A program made the position numbers and the translations under genes. Source: Gammaproteobacteria bacterium (lineage in GTDB: Bacteria; Pseudomonadota; Gammaproteobacteria; Xanthomonadales; SZUA-36). From it: 64,000 nucleotides of DNA. The stretch is from positions 62,001 to 126,000 of the forward strand of contig JAUHYP010000003.1 of NCBI GenBank assembly GCA_030426265.1. Reading direction: 5' to 3'. Positions 8,561 through 16,172 of this stretch are shown one piece after another (within the stretch, counting starts at the first letter, position 1; every line of letters begins with the position of its first letter). Below the pieces are notes generated by a model, which was not told the DNA's origin, ran no database searches, and worked only from the letters and a program-made list of their open reading frames with translations.

Positions 8561-9193
8561 ATGGATGCACGCTGGCTGAAGCACGGAATCCTCATCGCGG
8601 GGCTCGGCCTCGCTTCGATGGCCCAGGCGGGGCTGTACAACACGGTGCTCGACATCGGCGCACCGATGCCGGCGTTCGAGGCCCTTCCTGCAACGGACGG
8701 TGAACACTACGGCAGTGATGACTTCGACGCCGACGTGGTGGTGCTCGTCTCCCTGGCCAATCATTGTCCCTGGGTGCGAGGCATGGACCAGGGGCTGGTC
8801 GACCTCGTGGCCTCCTTCGAGGGCCAGAGCGTCGAAGTGGTCGGGTTCAGCGTGAACCGCCGCGACGATGACCGCCTGCCCGCCATGAAGGAGCACGCGG
8901 AGCGCGTGGGCTACAACTTCACTTACGTCTACGACGAGAGCCAGGCCCTCGGCCGGGCCCTCGGCGCGACGCGGACGCCCGAATACTTCGTGTTCGATGC
9001 CGACCGCACACTGACCTACATGGGCCTGCTGCACGACTCCCCGGCGCGTGAAACACGGGACGGGGAAATCATGTTCACCAACGGCGACCCGGGCGCCTTC
9101 TACGCTCAAGACGCCATCGCGGCCACCCTGGCCGGAACGACGCCCGACCCGGCGGAGACCCGCGCGCAGGGCTGCAGCGTCAAGTATGAGTAA
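8561..9193 (+). CDS. Exported redoxin-domain (peroxiredoxin-like) protein
   Basis: A 210-residue thioredoxin-fold protein with a signal peptide (cleavage near AQAG). It contains NHCPWV at residues 67-72, the single-Cys version of the redoxin motif, and LGATRTPEYFVFD, the cis-Pro region of AhpC/TSA-like proteins. It probably reduces peroxides or exchanges thiols in the periplasm. A GGAGG-like site precedes the ATG. Its end overlaps the next thioredoxin gene by 8 bp, indicating an operon. The family is clear; the substrate is unknown. Confidence 0.87.
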   Translation: MDARWLKHGILIAGLGLASMAQAGLYNTVLDIGAPMPAFEALPATDGEHYGSDDFDADVVVLVSLANHCPWVRGMDQGLVDLVASFEGQSVEVVGFSVNRRDDDRLPAMKEHAERVGYNFTYVYDESQALGRALGATRTPEYFVFDADRTLTYMGLLHDSPARETRDGEIMFTNGDPGAFYAQDAIAATLAGTTPDPAETRAQGCSVKYE

Positions 9194-9737
9194 CCCGGAC
9201 CCCGGGCGCCCGGCCCATCGACGGCTTCATGGGCTGGGACTGATCGCCGGCCTGGCGATGCTGTTCGCGACGGTGCAGCCGGCCCGGGCGGAGGGACCCA
9301 TGCGGGTGATCGGCCTGGAGGAGTGGCCTGCCATCGTCGCCGCCGAACAGCCCGACATCCTGGTCGTTGATCTCTGGGCCAGCTGGTGTGTGTCCTGCAT
9401 CGAGCGCTTTCCCGAAATGGTCGCCATGGCCGGGCGCTACGGGGACCGGGGTGTGGCGTTCATGACGCTGAACCTCGATGACCCCAGGGACCAGGTCGGC
9501 ATCGATTGGGCCAACGAATTCCTGCAGGAGATCGGCGCCGATTTTCCCGCCTATCACCTGGCGGAGAACCTGACCCGGTCCTTCGAGGCGTTGGACCTGC
9601 TGGCCATACCGGTGGTGCTGATCTATGACGGCGAGGGCGTGGAGCGGTACCGTCTCACCAACGACGATCCGAACGACCAGTTCGACGAGGCCGACATCGA
9701 GGATGCCATCGAGGCGCTGCTGGCGGAGCGCGCCTGA
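9186..9737 (+). CDS. Periplasmic TlpA-like thioredoxin
   Basis: A 183-residue protein with an N-terminal hydrophobic segment (residues ~17-36) and the redox motif WASWCVSC (Cys68, Cys71). The cis-Pro loop is LLAIPVVLIY. It is likely a membrane-tethered or periplasmic thiol reductase that donates electrons to a partner, possibly the redoxin encoded just upstream (8 bp overlap). The ATG at 9186 is chosen because it starts directly ahead of the hydrophobic segment; a longer version from 9048 would lie within the upstream gene. Confidence 0.87.
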   Translation: MSNPDPGRPAHRRLHGLGLIAGLAMLFATVQPARAEGPMRVIGLEEWPAIVAAEQPDILVVDLWASWCVSCIERFPEMVAMAGRYGDRGVAFMTLNLDDPRDQVGIDWANEFLQEIGADFPAYHLAENLTRSFEALDLLAIPVVLIYDGEGVERYRLTNDDPNDQFDEADIEDAIEALLAERA

Positions 9738-9754
9738 GCCCCCGGGTGCGGCGC

Positions 9755-9760
9755 TATAAT
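9755..9760 (+). promoter_or_regulatory. Possible -10 box (TATAAT) for the DUF4920 gene
   Basis: A consensus TATAAT preceded by GC, 27 bases before the ATG at 9788. No clear -35 is seen. It may let the DUF4920 gene be read apart from the two thiol genes upstream. Confidence 0.35.
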
Positions 9761-9787
9761 GTGGGGGTTTCCCGCAGAGTCTTCATC

Positions 9788-10267
9788 ATGACCCGTTTCC
9801 TGCTGGCCGTGTGCCTGTCCGTCCTCGCCGCCCCACTTTCAGCCGATACGATCCGCCTGTCCGAGCCGGTGGAGTCCACCCCGGAATGGGAGGTGTTCGG
9901 CGTCGCCATGTCCGACAAGCAGCCCGGTCTCGGCCTGAAGGAACTGATCGCCCGCGAAGACGAATTCGAGGGCCAGGAAGTCCGCGTCACCACCCGTGTG
10001 GCCAAGGTCTGCCAGAAGAAGGGCTGCTTTTTCATCGCCACTGAAGGCGCTGCCAGCGCCCGCGTGAGCTTCGCCGACTACAGCTTCTTCGTCCCCACCG
10101 ACAGCGGAGGCAAGGATGTCACCCTGGTCGGGACCTTCTCCCGCCAGCCCCTGCCGGCCGAGCGGGCCGCGCACTATGCCGAGGACATGGGCGAGGCGCC
10201 CCCGGACAACCCGCCGGCCTTCGAGTACGCCATCGTCGCCACCTCGGTGCTCGTGCCTCGCGGCTGA
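9788..10267 (+). CDS. DUF4920-domain exported protein
   Basis: A 159-residue protein with a signal peptide (cleavage near LSAD). It matches the DUF4920 pattern: a short beta-barrel-like domain with VCQKKGCF at residues 74-81 (Cys75 and Cys80, spacing CX4C) and a VSFADYSFFVPTD stretch. The Cys pair and the location beside two thioredoxin-fold genes suggest metal or thiol chemistry in the periplasm; that is inference. The family has no established function. Confidence 0.8.
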   Translation: MTRFLLAVCLSVLAAPLSADTIRLSEPVESTPEWEVFGVAMSDKQPGLGLKELIAREDEFEGQEVRVTTRVAKVCQKKGCFFIATEGAASARVSFADYSFFVPTDSGGKDVTLVGTFSRQPLPAERAAHYAEDMGEAPPDNPPAFEYAIVATSVLVPRG

Positions 10268-10357
10268 TCCCGGGCGACATCGGCGGTGGAACGTGACGGC
10301 GTCCGGCCACGCGCTGGCGCCGCCCGTCAGTCCATCGGCCGTCCCGGGCGCCGGTCC

Positions 10358-11416
10358 GTGATCCGGGCCGCGTTCCGGATCCGTTCCGGCCTGACATCCT
10401 GCCTGGCGGCACTCCTGGTCCTGTCCACCTTTTCCGCAACCGCGGACAGTGTATCGGTCCTGATGTACCACCGCTTCGCCGAGGACCGCTATCCGTCCAC
10501 CAATGTCCAGGCGGAGGACTTTCGCGAACAGTTGGCCCTGCTGGCCCAGGATGGCCGCACGGTGATCGCGCTTCCAAGTCTGCTGGAGCGCCTCGCGGGC
10601 GGTGCGCCGCTGCCGGATCGCGCGGTCGCGGTCACCATCGACGACGCCTATCGCTCCGTCCACGACGTCGCCTGGCCGATGCTTGCCGACGCGGGCATTC
10701 CCTTTACCGTGTTCGTGGCCACCGACCCGGTGGACGAGGGGCATTCCAGCCTGATGGACTGGGACATGATGCGGGCCATGGCCAGGCAGGGTGTGACCTT
10801 CGCCAACCACTCCGGCTCGCACGACCACCTCGTGCAACGCCGGCCGGGCGAGTCCGACGCTCAGCGGCTGGCGAGGGTTCGCGAGGACCTGGAGCGCGGC
10901 GCCCGGCGCCTGGAGGAAGAACTGGGCGCCACGGGCGCCGTGCTGGAAGGCGTCTTCGCCTGGCCCTTCGGCGAGTACGACGTGGCCCTGGCGGACCTGG
11001 TGCAGGAACTAGGCTGGGTGGCCTTCGGCCAGCAATCCGGACCGGTGAGCGGTGCTGCCACGGACGCCCGCGCCCTGCCGCGTTTTCCCGTGAACGAGGC
11101 CTACTCGGACCTCGGCGAACTGCGGACCAAGCTCGACAGCCTGCCCCTTCCGGTGGCGTCCATCGACCCCTGGAACCCGGTGACCGGACCACGGCCGGAG
11201 CTGGTGGTGACGCTCGCCGGCGAGCGCGCCGAATGGCCCCGGCTGGCCTGCTATGTCAGCGGACAGGGGCGCGTGGACCCGGAGTGGCTGGCGCCGGGAC
11301 GATTCCGGGTCACGCCCCTGAATGCGCTGGGCCGGGGCCGCCAGCGGGTCAATTGCACGGCGCCCGGCCCCGGGGGGCGCTACTACTGGTTCAGCCACCC
11401 CTGGCTCGTGGAGTGA
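10358..11416 (+). CDS. Polysaccharide deacetylase (NodB/CE4) family protein
   Basis: A 352-residue exported protein with a signal peptide (near SATAD). It carries the NodB-fold motifs LMYHRF at residues 35-40, VTIDDAY (Asp95-Asp96) and HSGSHDH (His151, His155), which together bind the metal and do catalysis in CE4 enzymes. The last ~100 residues form an extra beta-rich module. It likely deacetylates an envelope or extracellular polysaccharide. The GTG at 10358 gives a clean signal peptide; an ATG at 10286 would add a basic, unusual leader. The substrate is unknown. Confidence 0.86.
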   Translation: MIRAAFRIRSGLTSCLAALLVLSTFSATADSVSVLMYHRFAEDRYPSTNVQAEDFREQLALLAQDGRTVIALPSLLERLAGGAPLPDRAVAVTIDDAYRSVHDVAWPMLADAGIPFTVFVATDPVDEGHSSLMDWDMMRAMARQGVTFANHSGSHDHLVQRRPGESDAQRLARVREDLERGARRLEEELGATGAVLEGVFAWPFGEYDVALADLVQELGWVAFGQQSGPVSGAATDARALPRFPVNEAYSDLGELRTKLDSLPLPVASIDPWNPVTGPRPELVVTLAGERAEWPRLACYVSGQGRVDPEWLAPGRFRVTPLNALGRGRQRVNCTAPGPGGRYYWFSHPWLVE

Positions 11417-11417
11417 G

Positions 11418-12329
11418 ATGCCGGACCGCGGCAGGCTGCCCGCCGCCGAGCGATTCCCGGAGCCGACAGCCGTGAGCCACCGGACCCTGGCGCTGACCGT
11501 GGCCGCGATGGTCGCCTTCGCGGCCAATTCGTTGCTGTGCCGCCTGGCCCTGGCGGCAGGCCACATCGATGCCGCGTCCTTCACTGCGCTGCGCGTGGCG
11601 AGCGGGGCGCTCGTGCTGGTTGGACTGCTGGCGCTGCGACGGGACCGCCGCCGCCCCGGCGGCAGCCTGGGCATGGCCGCCATGCTCGTGCTCTACCTGC
11701 TGGGATTTTCCCTGGCCTACCGCAGCCTGTCGGCTGCCACGGGCGCCCTGCTGCTGTTCGGAGCGGTTCAACTGACCATGTTCGCCCGCGCCCTGGCCGG
11801 CGGCGAGCGCTTCGGCATTCGTGGCGTCCTGGGCGTGGTCCTCGCCATGGGTGGGCTGGCCTGGCTGCTGGCCCCGGGTGTGACCGCGCCGGACCCGGTG
11901 GGGGCCGTGCTCATGGTGCTGGCGGGGGCAGGGTGGGGCGCGTACTCCCTGCTCGGTCGCGGCGCGAAAGATCCGCTGGCCGACACGGCGGGAAATTTTC
12001 TCCTCGCCACGCCGCCGGTGCTGGCCGCGCTGCTGGCCTGGCCCTGGATCTCCGGCCAGTCGCTGTCGGTGACCACCATGGGTGTCGCGCTGGCGGTCGT
12101 TTCGGGGAGCGTGGCCTCCGGACTGGGATACGTGACCTGGTATGCGGCCCTGCAGGGTCTGGAAGCGGGCCGTGCCGCAACGGTACAGTTGTCCGTGCCG
12201 GTGATCGCCGCGATCGGCGGCGTGGTGCTGCTGGCCGAGCCCCTCACGCCGCGGTTGCTGTCGGCCGGCGCCGTCACCCTCGGCGGCGTCTGGCTGGTGC
12301 TGGCCGGAAAGCGACAGGGACAGGATTGA
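11418..12329 (+). CDS. EamA/DMT-family transporter
   Basis: A membrane protein of 303 residues, or 285 if the GTG at 11472 is used, with about ten hydrophobic helices in two EamA repeats. Hallmarks are FAANSLLCRLAL in the first helix and ISGQ...GYVTWYAAL in the second half. Members export metabolites or amino acids; the cargo cannot be told from sequence. The gene starts one base after the deacetylase stop. The shorter start fits the family better because the extra 18 residues are hydrophilic and arginine-rich. Confidence 0.87.
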   Translation: MPDRGRLPAAERFPEPTAVSHRTLALTVAAMVAFAANSLLCRLALAAGHIDAASFTALRVASGALVLVGLLALRRDRRRPGGSLGMAAMLVLYLLGFSLAYRSLSAATGALLLFGAVQLTMFARALAGGERFGIRGVLGVVLAMGGLAWLLAPGVTAPDPVGAVLMVLAGAGWGAYSLLGRGAKDPLADTAGNFLLATPPVLAALLAWPWISGQSLSVTTMGVALAVVSGSVASGLGYVTWYAALQGLEAGRAATVQLSVPVIAAIGGVVLLAEPLTPRLLSAGAVTLGGVWLVLAGKRQGQD

Positions 12330-12362
12330 ACGCGCGACCGAACCGGTCGATGGGAGTGATGG

Positions 12363-12989
12363 ATGAATGATGAACCCGATGCCGTGACGACCGCCGAGGA
12401 GGCGCTCGAGCGGCTGCGCGAAGGCAACCGCCGCTTCGTCGCCGGCCGCAACATCGGCCAGCACCTGGCCGATGTGCAACGGCAGGACCTGGTCGAGGCG
12501 CAATATCCCTTCGCCATCATCCTGGGCTGTTCCGACTCCCGCGTCCCGGCCGAGATCGTTTTCGACCAGGGTCTCGGGGACCTGTTCGTCATCCGCGTCG
12601 CGGGCAACATCGTGGCGCCCTCCCAGGTGGGCAGTGTCGAATTCGCGGCCGCCTCCTTCGGCACCCGCCTGGTGGTGGTGCTGGGCCACTCGCGCTGTGG
12701 CGCCATCAAGGCCACCGTGGACCATCTCCGGCAGGAACCGGGCCTGCGCTCGAAAAGCCTGGAAAGCATCGTGGAACGGGTCACGCCCAGCGTGGCGCCG
12801 CTGCTCGCGATGCACTCCGGCGGGGACGCGGCCCTGCTCGATGCTGCGACCCGCGCCAATGTCATGGCCTCCGTCGCGCAGTTGCGTTCCGGCTCGAGAA
12901 TCATCGAAACCCTCTGCCAGGCAGACGAACTGACCATCGTGGGGGCCCACTATTGCCTGGAATCAGGCGAGGTGGATTTCCTTTCCTGA
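12363..12989 (+). CDS. Beta-class carbonic anhydrase
   Basis: A 208-residue zinc enzyme interconverting CO2 and bicarbonate. The ligands and dyad are visible: Cys56 in GCSDSRV with Asp58-Arg60, then His109 and Cys112 in GHSRCGA. The length is normal and there is no signal peptide, so it is cytoplasmic. It follows the DMT transporter by 33 bp. It probably supplies bicarbonate for carboxylases or pH balance; no transporter partner of the SulP type lies nearby. Confidence 0.95.
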   Translation: MNDEPDAVTTAEEALERLREGNRRFVAGRNIGQHLADVQRQDLVEAQYPFAIILGCSDSRVPAEIVFDQGLGDLFVIRVAGNIVAPSQVGSVEFAAASFGTRLVVVLGHSRCGAIKATVDHLRQEPGLRSKSLESIVERVTPSVAPLLAMHSGGDAALLDAATRANVMASVAQLRSGSRIIETLCQADELTIVGAHYCLESGEVDFLS

Positions 12990-13093
12990 AGCCGCTGCGG
13001 GGTTCGGCTCGTTCCAACGCCGTGCTAACGTAGCGCCAATGTTCCGATCGATCGACGTCCACCCGCAACGCCAACGAAAAAGGGAGCTCAACC

Positions 13094-13555
13094 ATGAACA
13101 CCAAAGTCCCCGCCCCCGGCTGGTTCACGCCCGTCGCCATCATCGCCCTGCTCTGGAACCTGCTGGGCTGCGTCATGTACCTGTTCACGGCGCTCATGCC
13201 CAAGCTGGTCACGCCCGAAGTGCTGGCGACCCTGCCAGAGGCGGACCGCGTCGCCACCGAGGCGCAGCTCGCTCAGCTGGCCGCGACGCCCTCCTGGGTG
13301 CTCTGGGTGTTCGCCATCGCGACCTTCGCGGGATTGCTGGGCAGCATCCTGTTGCTGATGAAGAAGAACCTCGCCGTCCCCGTGTTCGCCGTGTCGCTCC
13401 TGGCCGTCATCGCGCAGGACATCCACACCTTCTTCCTGGCCAAGAGCACAGCGGCCGGCGTGGGTGGCATGATCGTGCCGATCCTCGTGCTGGTCATCGC
13501 CGCGTTCCTGCTGTGGCTGTCCATGAAAGCGAAAAAGGAAGGCTGGTCCAACTGA
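13094..13555 (+). CDS. Small four-helix membrane protein, function unknown
   Basis: A 153-residue protein with four predicted membrane helices (roughly residues 12-35, 67-90, 94-112 and 122-143). It has GWFTPVAIIALLWNLLGC at the start and a lysine-rich tail. Similar small proteins are sometimes labelled sugar transporters without evidence. A ribosome-binding site (GGGAGC) precedes the ATG. I do not recognise a function. Confidence 0.7.
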   Translation: MNTKVPAPGWFTPVAIIALLWNLLGCVMYLFTALMPKLVTPEVLATLPEADRVATEAQLAQLAATPSWVLWVFAIATFAGLLGSILLLMKKNLAVPVFAVSLLAVIAQDIHTFFLAKSTAAGVGGMIVPILVLVIAAFLLWLSMKAKKEGWSN

Positions 13556-13568
13556 CCGGAACGCGCTC

Positions 13569-14075
13569 ATGACCGGTCCGAATCGCCTGTTCCTTCCCGG
13601 CATGGCCCTGGCGGCGGCGCTCCTGGCGCTGCCGCCAACGGCGTTGCCTCAGACGGAAACCGGGGTGGACTGCACCGCCTCGTCAGCGCTCGACTTCATG
13701 CTCGGCGCCTGGCGAGTGGAGACCGAGGGAACGGTGTTTTCCGAGGAATGGCGACGGGCCGACGATGGAAGCCTGGTCGGCGAAGCCTCCTCCGGGCCGG
13801 CCGGCGGCAATGAGCTGCAGCAGACCGAAGCCATGGTCATCGCCCCGGTCGGCGGCGTGTTGACCTACACGGTGGAGATCGACCACAACGGCCGTCCCGT
13901 GTCCTTTCCCCTGGTGGTCTGTGACGGCGTTTCGGCCCGTTTCGAGAACCCGGACAACGATTTCCCCCAGCGTCTCGACTATCGCGCGGTGGACGGCGGC
14001 TTGATCGCGCGCGTTGCCGACCTGGACGACAATGGGTTCGACCTGGAGTTCGAGGCCGTTGGAACAACCCCGTAA
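13569..14075 (+). CDS. DUF6265-like exported protein
   Basis: A 168-residue protein with a signal peptide (hydrophobic residues ~6-25). It has the pattern LDFMLGAWRVE...FSEEWRRADDGSLVGEA and FENPDNDFPQRLDYR, typical of small lipocalin-like periplasmic beta-barrels in the DUF6265 group. It probably binds a small hydrophobic ligand, which is inferred from fold only. It lies 13 bp after the small membrane protein gene and overlaps the methyltransferase-like gene. Confidence 0.75.
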   Translation: MTGPNRLFLPGMALAAALLALPPTALPQTETGVDCTASSALDFMLGAWRVETEGTVFSEEWRRADDGSLVGEASSGPAGGNELQQTEAMVIAPVGGVLTYTVEIDHNGRPVSFPLVVCDGVSARFENPDNDFPQRLDYRAVDGGLIARVADLDDNGFDLEFEAVGTTP

Positions 14076-14511
14076 ATTCGTTCCACCGTTCTGGTTGGTG
14101 ATCGGCCTGGGACTCGCCTTTCTGTTGAACCGGCATCTCCCCCTGTGGTCGCTGCCCTGGCCCTGGCTGGGACTCGTCGGCCGTCTCCTGGTGGTGGCGG
14201 GACTGCTCATGATCCTTTGGCCGGTGAGCCAGTTCATCGCGGCCCGCACCGGACTCGTGCCGTTCACCGAGGCGAAAACCCTCGTGACCGGCGGACTGTA
14301 CCGCCTCAGCCGCAACCCGATGTACCTGGGCATGGCCTTCGTGCTCCTGGGCGGCGGACTGATTGCGGGCAGCCTTGGCGCCCTGCTGCCCCTGCCCCTG
14401 TTCCTGTTCATCATCCAGAAGCGCTTCATCGAAGGTGAGGAGCGCTTTCTCGAGGCCGCTTTCGGGGACGATTACCTGGCCTACAGGCAGCGCGTGCGGC
14501 GCTGGATCTAG
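14059..14511 (+). CDS. Isoprenylcysteine carboxyl methyltransferase-like membrane protein
   Basis: A roughly 150-residue membrane protein of the ICMT/PEMT family. It has helices near residues 9-25, 31-55 and 82-112, and the SAM-binding C-terminal signature: YRLSRNPMYLGM, then EGEERFLEAAFGDDYLAYRQ and RRW. Bacterial members methylate small lipids or thiols; the substrate is unknown. The TTG at 14059, overlapping the upstream gene's end by 17 bp, gives the usual N-terminus. The only in-frame ATG (14014) adds residues encoded inside the upstream gene. Confidence 0.8.
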   Translation: MEQPRKFVPPFWLVIGLGLAFLLNRHLPLWSLPWPWLGLVGRLLVVAGLLMILWPVSQFIAARTGLVPFTEAKTLVTGGLYRLSRNPMYLGMAFVLLGGGLIAGSLGALLPLPLFLFIIQKRFIEGEERFLEAAFGDDYLAYRQRVRRWI

Positions 14512-14521
14512 GGCGCCCGAC

Positions 14522-15586
14522 GTGCACCTCGGACTGAAAACGCTCTCCGCATTCCTGGCGGCCCGCCCGGACGAGCCATACCTGGTGCTGGTCACGGTGG
14601 TGGCGACCGAAGGTTCCACCTACCGCAAGCCCGGCGCCCTCATGCTGGTCGACCGGAACGGGGATTTCGCCGGGTTGATCAGCGGTGGCTGCCTGGAGGG
14701 GGACCTGGTCGCGCGCACGCGCGAGGTGTTCGAGACCGGCCGGCCGCACCGCGTCAGCTACGACCTGAAGGACGACGACGAACTGCAACTCGGCCTGGGC
14801 CTGGGCTGCGGCGGCGCCGTCCACCTGCTGTTGCAGCGCCTGGATCGGGGGGATGGTTTCGAGCCGCTGGGCTCCCTGCTGGCCTGCCTGGGAGGCGGTA
14901 CGGCCTGCCGGATGGCGCTGGTCACGGCCTCGCAGGCTCCGGGCCTCGCACCCGGAGACGCCGCCCTGGCCGGTGGCGATGGCACCACGCTGGGACCGCC
15001 GGCCCTGCTCAGTTTCCTGGTCGAACAGGAAACGGGTGGCGTCGGACGACGCGCACGCGCCATCGAGGTCGACACCGCCGATGGCCCGGTCGAAGTGCTG
15101 CTCCTGGAGGTGACGCCCACACCGCGAGTGCTGGTCTGCGGCGCCGGCCCGGACGCCGTGCCGCTGGTCCGCCAGGTGCTGGGCCTGGGCTGGAACTGCA
15201 CCGTCTACGACCATCGTCCGGTCCTCGCGGACCCGGACCGCTTTCCGGTCGGCGTCGAGACTGCCTGCGACCGCCCACACGCCCTGGCCGGCCGTGTGCC
15301 GCTGGAATCGTTCGATGCGGCCGTGGTGATGAGCCATCACGTCGACCACGACGCGGCCTACCTGGCCTGCCTGGCGGAACGGCCGCCCGCCTACGTGGGC
15401 CTGCTTGGACCCCGGGCCCGACGGGATCGGCTGCTGGCCGAACTGGACGCCCCGGGCTTCGAAGTCCATGGCCCGGCAGGCATGGATATCGGCGCCGAGT
15501 TGCCCGAGTCCATCGCCCTGGCCATCACGGCCGAAATCCACGCCCGGTTGAACGGGCGCAGCGGCCGCTCGCTTTCCGGTGACTGA
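14522..15586 (+). CDS. XdhC/CoxF-family molybdenum-cofactor maturation protein
   Basis: A 354-residue protein. The N-terminal XdhC domain has VATEGSTYRKPGALM, ISGGCLEGDL and LGLGCGG, with the conserved Cys residues. The C-terminal XdhC Rossmann domain has VLVCGAGPDAVPL and MSHHVDHD. Family members sulfurate or insert Mo cofactor in xanthine-dehydrogenase-type enzymes. It starts with GTG and overlaps the MobA-like gene by 8 bp, forming a pair. No molybdoenzyme subunit gene is present in the window, so the client is encoded elsewhere or unknown. Confidence 0.88.
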   Translation: MHLGLKTLSAFLAARPDEPYLVLVTVVATEGSTYRKPGALMLVDRNGDFAGLISGGCLEGDLVARTREVFETGRPHRVSYDLKDDDELQLGLGLGCGGAVHLLLQRLDRGDGFEPLGSLLACLGGGTACRMALVTASQAPGLAPGDAALAGGDGTTLGPPALLSFLVEQETGGVGRRARAIEVDTADGPVEVLLLEVTPTPRVLVCGAGPDAVPLVRQVLGLGWNCTVYDHRPVLADPDRFPVGVETACDRPHALAGRVPLESFDAAVVMSHHVDHDAAYLACLAERPPAYVGLLGPRARRDRLLAELDAPGFEVHGPAGMDIGAELPESIALAITAEIHARLNGRSGRSLSGD

Positions 15587-16166
15587 ACTGCACGCCGTGC
15601 TCCTGGCGGCGGGGGGCTCCTCGCGCCTTGGGCGGGCGAAGCAACTGCTGGAATTCCGGGGCGAGACCCTGGTGCATCGCTCGGCGCGCCTGTTGCTGGA
15701 ATGCACGTCGCGGGTGACGGTGGTCACCGGCGCGCGTGGACGCGAGGTGGCGCGTTCGCTGGAAGGGCTGGGCGTTCAGCGACGCCACTACACCCGTTGG
15801 CGCGAAGGCATGGGTGGATCGCTCGCCCTGGCCGCCCGGGGGCTCGAACCCGGAATTGCCGGCGCCCTCGTGCTGCTCTGCGACCAGTATCTTGTCGACG
15901 GGCCCGACCTCGCCATGCTCGTGGCCGCCTGGCGTGACGCACCGGAGCGTATCGCGGTCGCCGCCTGGGACGATCGCTTCGGGCCGCCGGTGATCTTCCC
16001 GGCCGACTGCTTCGCCGAACTGTCGCGCCTGCGCGGCGACCGGGGCGCCCGCCAGTTGCTCGTCGCCCGTCGTGGCGAGTTGAACCGGATCGACATGCCG
16101 CATGCCGCCTACGATATCGATACGCCCGCCGACCTCGCGGCCATGCGTGAGTTGCCCCAGGGCTGA
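15579..16166 (+). CDS. MobA/MocA-like nucleotidyltransferase
   Basis: A 195-residue GT-A-fold transferase with the nucleotide-binding signature LAAGGSSRLGRAKQLL (residues 9-24). It also has LLCDQY, matching the metal-binding Asp of MocA, and GPPVIFP. It probably attaches CMP or GMP to the molybdenum cofactor, in agreement with the XdhC gene it overlaps by 8 bp. It starts with GTG. MocA (cytidylyl) is more likely than MobA given the XdhC partner, but the base specificity is not proven. Confidence 0.85.
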   Translation: MTELHAVLLAAGGSSRLGRAKQLLEFRGETLVHRSARLLLECTSRVTVVTGARGREVARSLEGLGVQRRHYTRWREGMGGSLALAARGLEPGIAGALVLLCDQYLVDGPDLAMLVAAWRDAPERIAVAAWDDRFGPPVIFPADCFAELSRLRGDRGARQLLVARRGELNRIDMPHAAYDIDTPADLAAMRELPQG

Positions 16167-16172
16167 GGGGCG

